64,000 nucleotides of DNA from JBBQVS01 sp963792705 (GCA_963792705.1 CAWBXD010000013.1:558001-622000); one strand, 5' to 3'; shown: positions 26,327 to 35,005, counted from the stretch's first letter. Notes: generated from the letters alone by a model not told the origin. Made by a program: numbers and translations.

Positions 26327-27075
26327 AAACAGCTATGGGTGATGGTATAAACGTTCTTCTGGCACTAATGATTATCGGCTCGTTTCTTTTAGCCGTTGCA
26401 CTGCATGAGTTTGGACATGCGCTCATGGCTCGCTGGTTGGGTGATCGCACTCCACAAGCGGAAGGGAGACAGTCGCTTAGCCTGCGCTCACATATCGACC
26501 CAGTAGGGTTGCTTATCTGTGTCATTCTCGCCTTCCAACCAATTTTCGCGTTCCCTGTAGGCTTTGGTTGGGGCAAACCTGTAAAGGCCGACCCCTGGAA
26601 GATGCGCGTGGGGGCAAATTTGGGCCTCTTTGTGGTAGCGATTGCTGGCCCATTGTTTAGCCTGCTGATTGGCCTACTCGTTGCCGTTGTTGTACGCTTC
26701 ACACATGTATATCTTGAGACGAATGAGTTTACGCTGCGTGTACTGCAATTGCTAGTGGTTTTTGCCAGTGTCAATATTTGTTTGACACTATTCAATCTGA
26801 TTCCACTGTACCCACTTGATGGTTATCAGATTGTATATACGTTGTTACCAAGCAAACAGGCAGTACAGTTTGCAAAGTCTGCACCCTATGGTCCGTTTAT
26901 TATTCTGGTGCTGTTCTTCTTTCTGCCTTTCCTGGCACGGCTATCTGGTGTTGGCAGCTTTCCGCTTTTCCAGCTAGCGTATTATATTCTGGTTGGCTCG
27001 CTCAACATCATTGCGCTCCTGGTTGGTCAACTGCCTAATGCTTATCTACTTATTCAAGCCTTTTATATGCAATAG
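26323..27075 (+). CDS. Site-2 protease family (M50) membrane protein
   Basis: 250 residues, about six membrane segments. Zinc motif HEFGH at 28-32 inside the first hydrophobic segment, and the partner motif NLIPLYPLDG near 160-168 that supplies the third ligand. Such proteases cut transmembrane proteins, for example anti-sigma factors. GTG start overlapping the previous stop; an ATG at 26335 is possible. Directly followed by the HD gene (no gap). Confidence 0.9.
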   Translation: MKTAMGDGINVLLALMIIGSFLLAVALHEFGHALMARWLGDRTPQAEGRQSLSLRSHIDPVGLLICVILAFQPIFAFPVGFGWGKPVKADPWKMRVGANLGLFVVAIAGPLFSLLIGLLVAVVVRFTHVYLETNEFTLRVLQLLVVFASVNICLTLFNLIPLYPLDGYQIVYTLLPSKQAVQFAKSAPYGPFIILVLFFFLPFLARLSGVGSFPLFQLAYYILVGSLNIIALLVGQLPNAYLLIQAFYMQ

Positions 27076-27792
27076 ATGAGTACTTTCGACCGTATAGACG
27101 CGTGGCTGCGAACGGCTCTCTATCGCTTAGGGCAGGTTCGACAGCAACTTGGCTTTGTCGCTCCACTTACGATGGAAGACAGGCGCGAGGTAGCATTGTG
27201 GTTGCCCCCGTCTGCTCTGCCGCTCTTCAATACGATGTCAAACGCGGACCAGCAGCACAGTTTGCGTGTATGTCGAGGGTTGCAAGCGCAGGGTTGTCTT
27301 GAGCGGGACATGCTCGCGGCGGCCTTGTTACACGACGTAGGGAAGGCACAGGGTCGTGTGCCTTTTTGGACACGCCCTGTAATTGTGATCGGTAAACTAT
27401 GCGCTCCACGCCTCCTTGCAAGTGCAGTACTTCCTCTTGCGTCTGTAGGGACCGATTTATCGCGTCCGTGGAGTGAGGAGGGGCAACGTGTGCCCTTCCC
27501 CACCCCTGGACGCGATAAATCGGTCCCTACCAGACCTCCCTTCGCTTCTTTCATTGAAGGCATCCGCTTGCGAGTATCCTGGTTTTGGTATCACATGAAG
27601 CATGACAGTGTGGTAAATTCATGGGTTCCTATATGGAGACGGGCGTTGAGTTATGCGTGGTGGCATGCGGAGGTTGGGGCGGACCTTGCGGCGGATGCTG
27701 GTCTTTCCGAACTGTCAGTGCTGTATATTCGCACGCATCATGAGCCACATGGTCCTGCGGCTGCTTTGCATCGTGTCGATGAGGTGTCGTGA
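27076..27792 (+). CDS. HD-domain protein carrying an in-frame palindromic repeat
   Basis: 238 residues. H61, HD at 86-87 (LLHDVGK), H197xE and HH at 221-222 fit a metal-dependent HD phosphohydrolase. Residues 124-152 (GTDLSRPWSEEGQ... to ...GRDKSVPT) are encoded entirely by a copy of the dispersed palindrome at 27445-27530, which keeps the frame open and sits between the HD core and the C-terminal helices. Without it the protein would be about 208 residues. Whether the protein still folds is unknown. ATG immediately follows the protease stop; the next gene overlaps its end. Confidence 0.85.
   Translation: MSTFDRIDAWLRTALYRLGQVRQQLGFVAPLTMEDRREVALWLPPSALPLFNTMSNADQQHSLRVCRGLQAQGCLERDMLAAALLHDVGKAQGRVPFWTRPVIVIGKLCAPRLLASAVLPLASVGTDLSRPWSEEGQRVPFPTPGRDKSVPTRPPFASFIEGIRLRVSWFWYHMKHDSVVNSWVPIWRRALSYAWWHAEVGADLAADAGLSELSVLYIRTHHEPHGPAAALHRVDEVS
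27445..27530. repeat. Type A palindromic repeat inside a coding region
   Basis: 86 bp with perfect terminal arms GTAGGGACCGATTTATCGCG / CGCGATAAATCGGTCCCTAC and an inner dyad (GGGCAACGTGTGCCC). The core resembles the copy at 28625 (GGCAACGTGTGCCCCTCCCCACCCCT), and both are followed by CCAGACCTC(C/T)CTTC, so the mobile unit may extend beyond the arms. Confidence 0.9.
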
Positions 27793-27794
27793 AG

Positions 27795-28628
27795 ATGTTA
27801 GAACAGGCCAATAGCGAAGAAATGACGGCGAATGAGCAAGCTCGCTACGTTGTGCATCTTCCTGCCTTTGAGGGACCGCTTGACCTCTTGCTGTACTTGA
27901 TCGAGAAGCGACAGATGGAGATTACCACGATCTCGCTGGTGACTGTCACCGATCAGTATCTGGCATATCTACAACAATGGGAGACGGAGACATTGCCGTT
28001 GGCGAATATGGCGGCTTTTGTCGCTATCGCTGCACGGTTACTCTTCATTAAATCACAAAGTTTATTGCCACAAACACATAAGGAAGAGATCAATAGCGAG
28101 GTTGAAAGCGCGGTAACGATGGCGGAAGAGTTGCAACGCCATCTGATCGAGTACAAATTGGTAAAAGAGATTGCGACGCATTTGCGGCAGCGAGAAGAGC
28201 AAGGTCTGCAAACACATGGGCGTTCAGGCTTGCTTGCTGGTATCGAGACACAACTGGCCTGGACGCCGCCGACGTTGGTTGGATTGGAGGCGCAATCACT
28301 AGCAACGGCTTTCAACCGCCTTTTGGAATTGCAAGCGAAAGAGGCAACTGAGCACAGTTCGTCGCTGCTCCCAACGGCGCGAGTACGGGTGAGTGAACGC
28401 ATTGCCGAGATTGTGAGTCGTTTGCAGGAATGCGAACGTGTGTTGCTGTCCGAGGTGCTTGAGCATGAAGGGTCACGTTTCGTGATCATTGTGACATTCC
28501 TGGCTGTCCTGGAACTGTGGAAGTGGGAACGTATCAATGTATTGCAAGATGAACTGATGGGGCCGATTGTGTTGGAACGAGGGGAGAAGTGGACCGAGAG
28601 TATTGATGAGGTAGAGGAAGTTTGGTAG
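27795..28628 (+). CDS. scpA: Segregation and condensation protein A
   Basis: Kleisin subunit of the SMC-ScpAB chromosome condensin. 277 residues from the ATG at 27795 (a GTG at 27789 overlaps the HD gene stop). N-terminal SMC-head binding region HLPAFEGPLDLLLYLIEKRQMEI, and C-terminal winged helix with FLAVLELWKWERINVLQDELMG. The stop codon TAG at 28626 lies within the first bases of a palindromic repeat that abuts the gene. scpB, usually next, is not here. Confidence 0.95.
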   Translation: MLEQANSEEMTANEQARYVVHLPAFEGPLDLLLYLIEKRQMEITTISLVTVTDQYLAYLQQWETETLPLANMAAFVAIAARLLFIKSQSLLPQTHKEEINSEVESAVTMAEELQRHLIEYKLVKEIATHLRQREEQGLQTHGRSGLLAGIETQLAWTPPTLVGLEAQSLATAFNRLLELQAKEATEHSSSLLPTARVRVSERIAEIVSRLQECERVLLSEVLEHEGSRFVIIVTFLAVLELWKWERINVLQDELMGPIVLERGEKWTESIDEVEEVW

Positions 28629-28741
28629 GGACCGATTTATCGCGTCCGTGGGGCGAGGAGGGGTAACGTGTCGGCACAACGCTTCTGTACGGCAACGTGT
28701 GCCCCTCCCCACCCCTCTGGATGCGATGAATTGGTCCCTCC
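28625..28741. repeat. Type A palindromic repeat abutting scpA
   Basis: Left arm GTAGGGACCGATTTATCGCG starts at the scpA stop codon; right arm GGATGCGATGAATTGGTCCC is imperfect. The core shares GAGGAGGGG(T/C)AACGTGT and CCCCTCCCCACCCCT with the copy in the HD gene. Confidence 0.88.
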
Positions 28742-28755
28742 CAGACCTCTCTTCA

Positions 28756-29623
28756 TTAGTTTACAACTCGGCGGCGGAAGGTTTGGACGCCGATGGCGGA
28801 AAAGACGATAATGGTTATGACAAGGCCGATAAAGACCCAGCCAAGCCAGAGCGTTGGTAGGACTTGTCCGTGAAAATGTGGCACCATCGCGTAGCGCAGA
28901 CCCTCGGATGCGTAGGTAAGTGGGTTGAACAGGGTCACGATCTGGAACCACTTGAGCACACCAAGCGTTCCCCAGGGATATTGGACGCATCCGGTGAACA
29001 GGAGCGGTGTCAGGATGAGCGCGAACATCAGGCCAATCTGCTCTGGTCGCACGAGTGTTCCAATGGTCAAGCCGAGGGCTGCACCGGCGAACGCGGACAA
29101 AATCATTACGACCACGATAACGCCTATCGCATCGGCGCGTACTTGAAACTCACTACCGAGGATGAGGTAGGCAAGTGGGAAGATGACCGTGCCAGCTACG
29201 AGACCACGCATGGCGGCGAAAATGACCTTTTCAATGGCGACGAGACTTACGGGCAGTGGAGCTAACAAACGGTCGTCAATCTCACGTGCAAAGCCGAGGT
29301 CGAGCACAAGTGGCAAGGCGACACCCTGAATGGCGGTTGTGATGATCGTCAGAGCGACGATGCCAGGTAGCAGTAACGCGCCAAAACCTTGACGTGCGAT
29401 ACCGATTGCTGGCAACACGGTACCAAAGATGAACAGGAAAAACAGAGGGTTGCAGCAGTACCTGTAACAAGAAAGGGATAAAGTCGCGCAACGTCACAGC
29501 GATATCGCGGCGCAGAATGGCCCAGAATGCGGCGGCGGCTATCGAGAAACGTCCTTCTCGGCGCGTGACCTGCGTTACTGGTAATGGTGCAGGAGTTGTC
29601 TGTATCGGTGTTGTCGTACTCAT
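28756..29623 (-). pseudogene. ABC-2 type exporter permease, frameshifted
   Basis: Partner permease of the ATPase upstream. The N-terminal frame starts with ATG at 29623 and reads FWAILRRDIAVTLRDFIPFLLQVLLQP, then continues out of phase; the rest (FFLFIFGTVLPAIGIARQGF... through six membrane segments to the end at 28756) is in another frame. Joining them needs removal of one base near 29443-29452 (CAGAGGGTTG on the plus strand). The joined product would be about 288 residues, normal for DrrB/NodJ-like permeases. It may be a true mutation or a sequence error; both halves are otherwise well kept. Confidence 0.82.
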
Positions 29624-29624
29624 A

Positions 29625-30650
29625 TCAGCGTAGGTTCCTTCCGGTCAGGTGAATAAACACGTCCTCTAGGCTTGGTTTGACGATACGCAGATCGCGTAAC
29701 TCGCCACCCACGCGCCCAATAGCCTGTGTTGCGCCCACGACAAGTTCGTTGGCGTCGTCAGCATAGAGGCGATACACATGCTCGCTGCCATTGCCTTTGC
29801 TCTCGACCTCTTCAACATTCGTGGCATCGGTCATTTCGCGTAGAGCATTCAGAATATAGTTTTTTTGCTGTCCATCGGCTTGTGTAGAGCCATCGGAGGT
29901 TACGCGTTCGGGGACACGTACCCGTAATTCGAGCCGTGTGCCACCAGGAACGATTTTCTTTAGCTCGGTTGGCGTGTCCAGTACTAATACACGTCCATGA
30001 TCCATGATGGCGATACGTTCGCATAGTTGGTCGGCCTCGTCCATGTCGTGCGTTGTGAGCAGAATGGTGACGCCTTGCGCGTTCAGCGAACGAATGCGGT
30101 CCCACAGAAACAGGCGCGATTGTGGGTCAAGACTATTTGTTGGCTCGTCCAATACCAGCACATCGGGTGCATGCATCAGGGAACGAGCAAGCATTAAGCG
30201 TTGCGCCATGCCACCAGAGTAGCGGCGTACAACATCTTTACCGCGATCCCCCAGGCCAAGTTCATTTAACAACTCATCGGCTCGTGCTTCACGTTCTGCT
30301 TTGGGGACACCGTGATACATGGCGTGAAACGTCAAAATCTCACGCGCTCGAAGGCTACGGTCCAGGTTGCTTTGCTGTGGCACAACTGCGATGCGTTGCT
30401 TAACGCTCATCGGGTCTGCCGCCACATCGATACCCATAATGCGTACTGTACCACCCGTTGGCACAACGCTTGTTGTCAGTACACCGATAGTTGTTGTCTT
30501 ACCTGCACCATTTGGTCCCAGTAGTCCGAAGATTTCGCCGCGCTTAACCGAAAAAGATATGTCATCAACGGCATTTACTTTGGCGGCAGGATACCGTTTT
30601 ACCAGTTTCTCTACCTCGATAGCATAGGTAGAAGTGTTCTGTGTTGCCAC
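29625..30650 (-). CDS. ABC transporter ATPase, drug/daunorubicin exporter type (DrrA-like)
   Basis: ATP-driving subunit of an exporter. Walker A GPNGAGKT near residues 45-52, Q-loop VVPQQSNLD, signature YSGGMAQR, Walker B VLVLDEPTNSLDP and switch His in TTHDMDEA. A C-terminal ~100-residue regulatory domain ends SLEDVFIHLTGRNLR, typical of DrrA. I prefer the GTG at 30650, with GAGG 7 bases upstream; the frame opens at a GTG at 30662. One base pair separates it from the permease gene. Confidence 0.92.
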   Translation of the reverse strand: MATQNTSTYAIEVEKLVKRYPAAKVNAVDDISFSVKRGEIFGLLGPNGAGKTTTIGVLTTSVVPTGGTVRIMGIDVAADPMSVKQRIAVVPQQSNLDRSLRAREILTFHAMYHGVPKAEREARADELLNELGLGDRGKDVVRRYSGGMAQRLMLARSLMHAPDVLVLDEPTNSLDPQSRLFLWDRIRSLNAQGVTILLTTHDMDEADQLCERIAIMDHGRVLVLDTPTELKKIVPGGTRLELRVRVPERVTSDGSTQADGQQKNYILNALREMTDATNVEEVESKGNGSEHVYRLYADDANELVVGATQAIGRVGGELRDLRIVKPSLEDVFIHLTGRNLR

Positions 30651-30744
30651 GCTGTTCCTCACTCATGTATGTTAGAGACTATACGCTCATTTTTATATAT
30701 CGCTTCAAAGATGATTACGTATCTGATAAAGGGTAAGAATACCG

Positions 30745-31239
30745 TTATATATCGAGCATCTCGACACCATCAGGGGTGCTGATTGCTTGCAACACAGCAG
30801 CGTATAATTCTTCTGGTATGGCACTTTTAAGGTCTTCTGTTGTATCGAATACCTCAAAACGGAATACTTTTTCTGAACGTGGGTGACGCAATTTATAAGT
30901 CCACCATTCTGAACCTGATAAGTCGGCAATATCTTCGACAGAAAGCGCGAATTTACCACGCATCGTCAAAAATACTCTATACGTAACTCTTGTCGCTCCT
31001 TTTAGTTCACGTGCATGTCCTTCTGTAAGAAGACGACCTAGAAAACGTTTGTGTGTGATAGCTATGCTACCTGCCTTGACAGTAATTTCCTCGAAGCCAT
31101 TTTCTTTGGCCTCTTCCATTTCAACAAAGCGATGTAACGCTCGTACAATTGTTGCGGAGAGATTGCCACCCGCGAGTTGTTGTGCTCGTTCAAAGATTGG
31201 CACGTCTGCGTCTGCAACATAAATTGTTTTGTTTGGCAT
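30745..31239 (-). CDS. EXLDI family protein
   Basis: 164 residues. It ends GVEMLDI, the E-x-L-D-I motif that names this family, and begins MPNKTIYVADADVPIFERAQQLAGGNLSATIVRALHRFV (a ribbon-helix-helix-like start). The ATG at 31239 has GAGGAAAC upstream, so I prefer it to the frame start at 31266. The N-terminal region suggests DNA binding, and a 22-bp perfect palindrome lies about 95 bases upstream of its start. The family's function is unknown. Confidence 0.8.
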   Translation of the reverse strand: MPNKTIYVADADVPIFERAQQLAGGNLSATIVRALHRFVEMEEAKENGFEEITVKAGSIAITHKRFLGRLLTEGHARELKGATRVTYRVFLTMRGKFALSVEDIADLSGSEWWTYKLRHPRSEKVFRFEVFDTTEDLKSAIPEELYAAVLQAISTPDGVEMLDI

Positions 31240-31333
31240 TGCCGTAGTTTCCTCTCGATAAAACATGTTTTTCTCCCTCCTGCAAGGTTGAGAATATTAA
31301 CGGTATCATGTCTAGTATTACCTATGAATAGTA

Positions 31334-31355
31334 TAATATACGTATACGTATATTA
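31334..31355. promoter_or_regulatory. 22-bp perfect palindrome, candidate operator
   Basis: TAATATACGTATACGTATATTA is a perfect dyad centred on GTATAC, located between the EXLDI gene and galU. It overlaps a TATAAT-like hexamer at 31332-31337. A candidate binding site for the ribbon-helix-helix-like EXLDI protein. Confidence 0.6.
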
Positions 31356-31375
31356 CAAGGGGGAGATAACATAAT

Positions 31376-31404
31376 TTGACCTAACGCACGCTATCCACTA
31401 CAAT
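31376..31404 (+). promoter_or_regulatory. Promoter of galU
   Basis: TTGACC at 31376-31381, 17 bases, TACAAT at 31399-31404. Its -35 lies only 20 bases from the 22-bp palindrome. Confidence 0.75.
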
Positions 31405-31488
31405 AGGCACTGTTAATCAATAGTATTTCAAGGATTAGCGTTTAAAATCACTATTAACAATATTGATGTACAGACTCCAGGAGGATAT

Positions 31489-32358
31489 ATGCGAATCCGT
31501 AAAGCTGTGTTGCCTATTGCTGGCTTAGGAACACGTGTGCTACCCGCTAGCAAGGTGACGCCGAAAGAGATGCTACCTTTGGTGGATAAACCTGTGGTGC
31601 AGTATTTAGTTGAAGAGGCTGTGGCTGCTGGTATCGAGGAGATTATTTTAGTTGTCAGTCGTAGCAAGGGCAGTATTGAAGACCATTTTGATAGCTTCCC
31701 CGAATTAGAGAGTATTCTTGAGCGCAAAGGCAAGCATAAAGAGCTTGAAGAGTTGCGCCACACGCAGACAATGGCATCATATGTATCTGTGCGTCAGATG
31801 GCACCGCTCGGCCTTGGTCATGCAATCCTGTGCGCCAAAGAGCTTGTTGGAGATGAGCCATTTGTTGTGATGCTCGGTGATGAATTGGTTGCGCCAGAGA
31901 CACCGTGTTTTTCACAGATGATACAGGTATATGAGCAATACAATGGTTCGGTACTTTCGCTCTTCACTGCGCCGCGTGACCAGATATCAGCATATGGAAT
32001 TGTCGCGCTAGAGGAACTTACCGCGGATGTCGTTAAGGTTACGCACCTTGTCGAGAAACCATCGTTAGAGAAAGCACCATCCGATCAAGCAGTAGCAGGG
32101 CGTTACTTGCTCACACCCGATATTTTCGAGAAGCTAGAGCGTACACCGCCAAGCAGACGCGGCGAGATCGAGATTACGGACGCACTGGCAATGCAGGCCG
32201 AAGAGGGACGCTGCTTCGGTATCCGTTTCGCTGGTGAACGCTATGATACGGGCACACCGTATGGGCTGCTCACAACAAACATTGCCTATGCCCTTAAACG
32301 TCCCGATATGGCACCCGCATTACGCGAGTACATGCGTCAGATGTTAGAAACGAAATAG
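31489..32358 (+). CDS. galU: UTP--glucose-1-phosphate uridylyltransferase
   Basis: Makes UDP-glucose for glycans and glycolipids. 289 residues. N-terminal nucleotide-binding motif KAVLPIAGLGTRVLPASKVTPKEMLPLVDKP, then VVMLGDELV and the sugar-binding VEKPSLEKAPSDQAVAGRYLL. ATG at 31489 follows AGGAGGATAT. Monocistronic, with its own promoter and a 24-bp-stem terminator. Confidence 0.97.
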   Translation: MRIRKAVLPIAGLGTRVLPASKVTPKEMLPLVDKPVVQYLVEEAVAAGIEEIILVVSRSKGSIEDHFDSFPELESILERKGKHKELEELRHTQTMASYVSVRQMAPLGLGHAILCAKELVGDEPFVVMLGDELVAPETPCFSQMIQVYEQYNGSVLSLFTAPRDQISAYGIVALEELTADVVKVTHLVEKPSLEKAPSDQAVAGRYLLTPDIFEKLERTPPSRRGEIEITDALAMQAEEGRCFGIRFAGERYDTGTPYGLLTTNIAYALKRPDMAPALREYMRQMLETK

Positions 32359-32365
32359 AAAAAAG

Positions 32366-32416
32366 GTTGTTGTATTGTGTGATGACAGCAAAGCTGTCAT
32401 CACACAATACAACAAC
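32366..32416 (+). terminator. Long-stem terminator after galU
   Basis: Perfect 24-bp stem (32366-32389 with 32393-32416) and a 3-base loop. Confidence 0.8.
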
Positions 32417-32442
32417 TTTAACAAGAGCAAGGGAGCATAGAC

Positions 32443-32844
32443 ATGGTAGACGCGGTTGCTACTATTCATTATTATAATTTCTTTTTAATTTTTCTCTCAT
32501 CGGTTGTAGCAGGTATCTGGGGATTGATTCTGTACTTTAGAAAGTTGGCGGCGAATAGACCTTGGTACATCTCACTGTTTGTGGTAGCAATTGTGGGTGG
32601 CATTCAGGGTTTACTGGGTGTGAGCCTTGTGCTGCTGGGACAAAAACCAGGGGGTGGGCAAGGGTTGTACTGGCTGCACTATGTCTATGGTGGTATCGTA
32701 GTCTTTGCGCTTCCCGTTGCTCTTACCTATACGACGAACGGCAAGAATAAGCGGCTCGATATTCTAATTTATAGTATTGCTGTGCTTGTACTGGCTGCCG
32801 CCAGTGTACGTGGTTTTGTAACGGGTCCTGCGCCGTTGCATTGA
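32443..32844 (+). CDS. Small four-helix membrane protein
   Basis: 133 residues with four hydrophobic segments (about 11-31, 42-66, 78-97, 105-125). Unrecognised; it contains GLYWLHYVYGGIV in the third segment, with a His that might bind heme or metal, which is only a guess. ATG at 32443 follows AAGGGAG. Confidence 0.75.
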   Translation: MVDAVATIHYYNFFLIFLSSVVAGIWGLILYFRKLAANRPWYISLFVVAIVGGIQGLLGVSLVLLGQKPGGGQGLYWLHYVYGGIVVFALPVALTYTTNGKNKRLDILIYSIAVLVLAAASVRGFVTGPAPLH

Positions 32845-32888
32845 TACTATATTTGTACGAATCTCCCAACTTTGATGTGAGAGTTTTC

Positions 32889-33037
32889 GTAGGGACCACA
32901 TTTGTGGCGTCCTCCGCCCAATTCATTGGGCGAGGTCCTCTTTCCAGCTTTTTTGCGTGAACTCGCGCAATTATCGGAGCCTTATGAGGACTGCACATTG
33001 CTTCGCTCGTGCCGGACGCCATCAATGTGGTCCCTAC
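32889..33037. repeat. Type B palindromic repeat
   Basis: 149 bp. Arms GTAGGGACCACATTTGTGGC and the complement ending GGTCCCTAC, then an inner hairpin GCCCAATTCATTGGGC and a conserved core GAGGACTGCACATTGCTTCG. This arm and core recur at 36218-36472, 39823 and 51738. Confidence 0.88.
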
Positions 33038-33134
33038 GAAAGCCGTCAATCAAAGATTGGCAGCCTCGTACAGATAAGCCATGCTCATATAGGTGTATTA
33101 TTGGCCGATAGGGTTGTTTTTGGGGAGACATAGT

Positions 33135-34484
33135 ATGCGAACCTCTTTTATTCATGTTGCGGATACGCATCTTGGGTTTGAGCAATATGGTGTGCGCGAA
33201 CGCTTCAACGATTTTAGCAGCGCATTTTGGGATATTGTGGATGATGCGATAGAGCGTCATGTGGATTTTGTGGTGATTGCGGGTGACCTGTTTAACAAAC
33301 GTGCCATTGATGCTATGACGCTGATTCATGCCATCGAAGGACTGAGGAAGCTCAAAGATAGAGGTATTCCGGTGATTGCGATTGAGGGCAATCATGATCG
33401 TAGCTATTATCGGGATGGGACTTCGTGGCTGCAATTCCTGTGTTATCAGCACTATATTGTTTTGCTTGCACCGATTATGCAGGATGGGGCACCCGTATTA
33501 GCGCGGTGGCAAGCCGATACGATGCGTGGTTCGCACGTTGATTTGGCCGATGGACGCTTGCGCGTCTATGGTCTCCCGTGGCAGGGTGCGGCTACGAACC
33601 GAAGTCTTGAAGGTATGGCACAGGCGATGTCGGAGGCGCGTACTGAGGAAAATGCCGAAGGAGTGGAGTATCGCCTGTTGATGATGCATACGGGTGTTGA
33701 GGGTATTGTTCCTCGTGTTCAGGGGTTGCCTTCGATGGCAAACTTCCAGCCTTTACGCGAGTGCGTGGATTATCTTGCGCTCGGTCATGTTCACAAGCCT
33801 TATGAGTTCGATGGCTGGATGTATAATCCTGGTTCGACTGAGACATGTGGGGCAGAAGAATCGCAATGGGAGTCACGTGGCTATTATTATGTTGAGATAG
33901 ATACTGATGAACCGGAGCGTATCATCGACCTTAGTCGCAAAGAGCGCGTACATCATGCTGAACATATTAAGAGTAACCGTCGTCCCTTTGTGCGCTATGA
34001 CTTGCGCGTCGATGGTCTCAACGAACCCGATAGAGTGTATGCGCGTCTTGATGATTACTGCCGACGCGAGGGACCTCACTATGCTACTGGGTCGCGACAA
34101 CCTGTTGTGCAGATACATCTTGTTGGCACCCTCAGTTTTGACGCTGGCTCGCTTGACTCATCGCGGATGGAAGAAATGGTGCGGAACGCGTTCAACCCTC
34201 TGTATGTTCGCATCGACAACAACACCAACGACCAGGACTACGTGCCCGATGACGACGAGATTGATGGACGTGATCGGTCCGCGTGGCATGAACTCGAACG
34301 ACGTATATTTGAGGAACTGGTTGCGCGTGACAATCGCTATTTGCCAGCTAAGGAGCAATGGAGCACCGTGTTAGGCGATCTCAAACGTATGGCCCTGGAC
34401 GAGGATACACCAGAAAAGATTGCGCTCTTCCTGAGAGAACGACGCGAGACGCTATTGGAAGGTACACCTTCGGTGAATGGGTGA
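33135..34484 (+). CDS. SbcD/Mre11-like metallophosphoesterase, DNA repair nuclease family
   Basis: 449 residues. Phosphoesterase motifs: D10xH12 (DTHLG), GD at 50-51 (AGDLFNKR), GNHD at 85-88 and GHVHKPY near 230, the Mre11 set. The C-terminal ~170 residues include a long linker and a helical cap. The catalytic subunit normally works with an SbcC/Rad50 ATPase, but no such gene lies next to it. ATG at 33135 with GGGGAG 9 bases upstream. It converges on the MarR gene. Confidence 0.88.
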   Translation: MRTSFIHVADTHLGFEQYGVRERFNDFSSAFWDIVDDAIERHVDFVVIAGDLFNKRAIDAMTLIHAIEGLRKLKDRGIPVIAIEGNHDRSYYRDGTSWLQFLCYQHYIVLLAPIMQDGAPVLARWQADTMRGSHVDLADGRLRVYGLPWQGAATNRSLEGMAQAMSEARTEENAEGVEYRLLMMHTGVEGIVPRVQGLPSMANFQPLRECVDYLALGHVHKPYEFDGWMYNPGSTETCGAEESQWESRGYYYVEIDTDEPERIIDLSRKERVHHAEHIKSNRRPFVRYDLRVDGLNEPDRVYARLDDYCRREGPHYATGSRQPVVQIHLVGTLSFDAGSLDSSRMEEMVRNAFNPLYVRIDNNTNDQDYVPDDDEIDGRDRSAWHELERRIFEELVARDNRYLPAKEQWSTVLGDLKRMALDEDTPEKIALFLRERRETLLEGTPSVNG

Positions 34485-34491
34485 TAGCAGA

Positions 34492-34516
34492 AGAGAGAAA
34501 TTCTGTATTTCTCTCT
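34492..34516. terminator. Short terminator between convergent genes
   Basis: Stem GAGAGAAAT (from 34493) with ATTTCTCTC (to 34515), 5-base loop, then a CTCTCTCTGTC tail. Confidence 0.5.
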
Positions 34517-34521
34517 CTCTG

Positions 34522-34983
34522 TCAAGCTTTGTTGGGATGACGTGCGGCCTCATTTACGCGTTCTAGTACCTGCGTCAATATCTTGACTTCCTCATCATTA
34601 AGAAGCGACGCAAAATTCTTCTGAATTCCATGTGCATAGATAGGCCATGCTTGGCGTAACGCCTCTAACCCTTTGTCGCTCAAAACTGCATAAGCTCCTC
34701 TTCTGTCCTCGCCACAGCGCTCACGATACAAAAAGTCCTCTTTTTCTAAGCGATCAATCAAACGTGTTAGCCCGCTTCGACTCAACACCACCCGTTCAGC
34801 TATTTCGTGCATACGTAGGCGATGATCGGGAGCTTCAGATAGTGTGAGCAGTACATCATACGAACTTAGCGGAACACGCTGTGCATGTGCTAAATCCTCT
34901 TCTATTAGGTGTATTACGGCAGCATGAGCATTAAGAAACACTCGCCAAGCTGCTAAATGAAATTCATCAATTTTGTTACTCAT
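34522..34983 (-). CDS. MarR family transcriptional regulator
   Basis: 153 residues with the winged HTH LRMHEIAERVVLSRSGLTRLIDRLEKEDFLYRERCGEDRRGAY and flanking dimer helices. It is divergent from the YceI-like gene, and the shared intergenic region carries three copies of GTTGCATAA(A/G)C, so it very likely represses both itself and that gene in response to an unknown ligand. Confidence 0.93.
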   Translation of the reverse strand: MSNKIDEFHLAAWRVFLNAHAAVIHLIEEDLAHAQRVPLSSYDVLLTLSEAPDHRLRMHEIAERVVLSRSGLTRLIDRLEKEDFLYRERCGEDRRGAYAVLSDKGLEALRQAWPIYAHGIQKNFASLLNDEEVKILTQVLERVNEAARHPNKA

Positions 34984-35005
34984 GTACAGATTGTATCATA
35001 AAGTA

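Noticed and set aside
27120..27563. 147-codon minus-strand ORF opposite the HD gene
   Set aside because: It reads through the palindrome on the other strand; no ribosome binding site or family resemblance.
28864..29265. 133-codon plus-strand ORF opposite the ABC permease
   Set aside because: Shadow of the permease gene, which has clear membrane segments.
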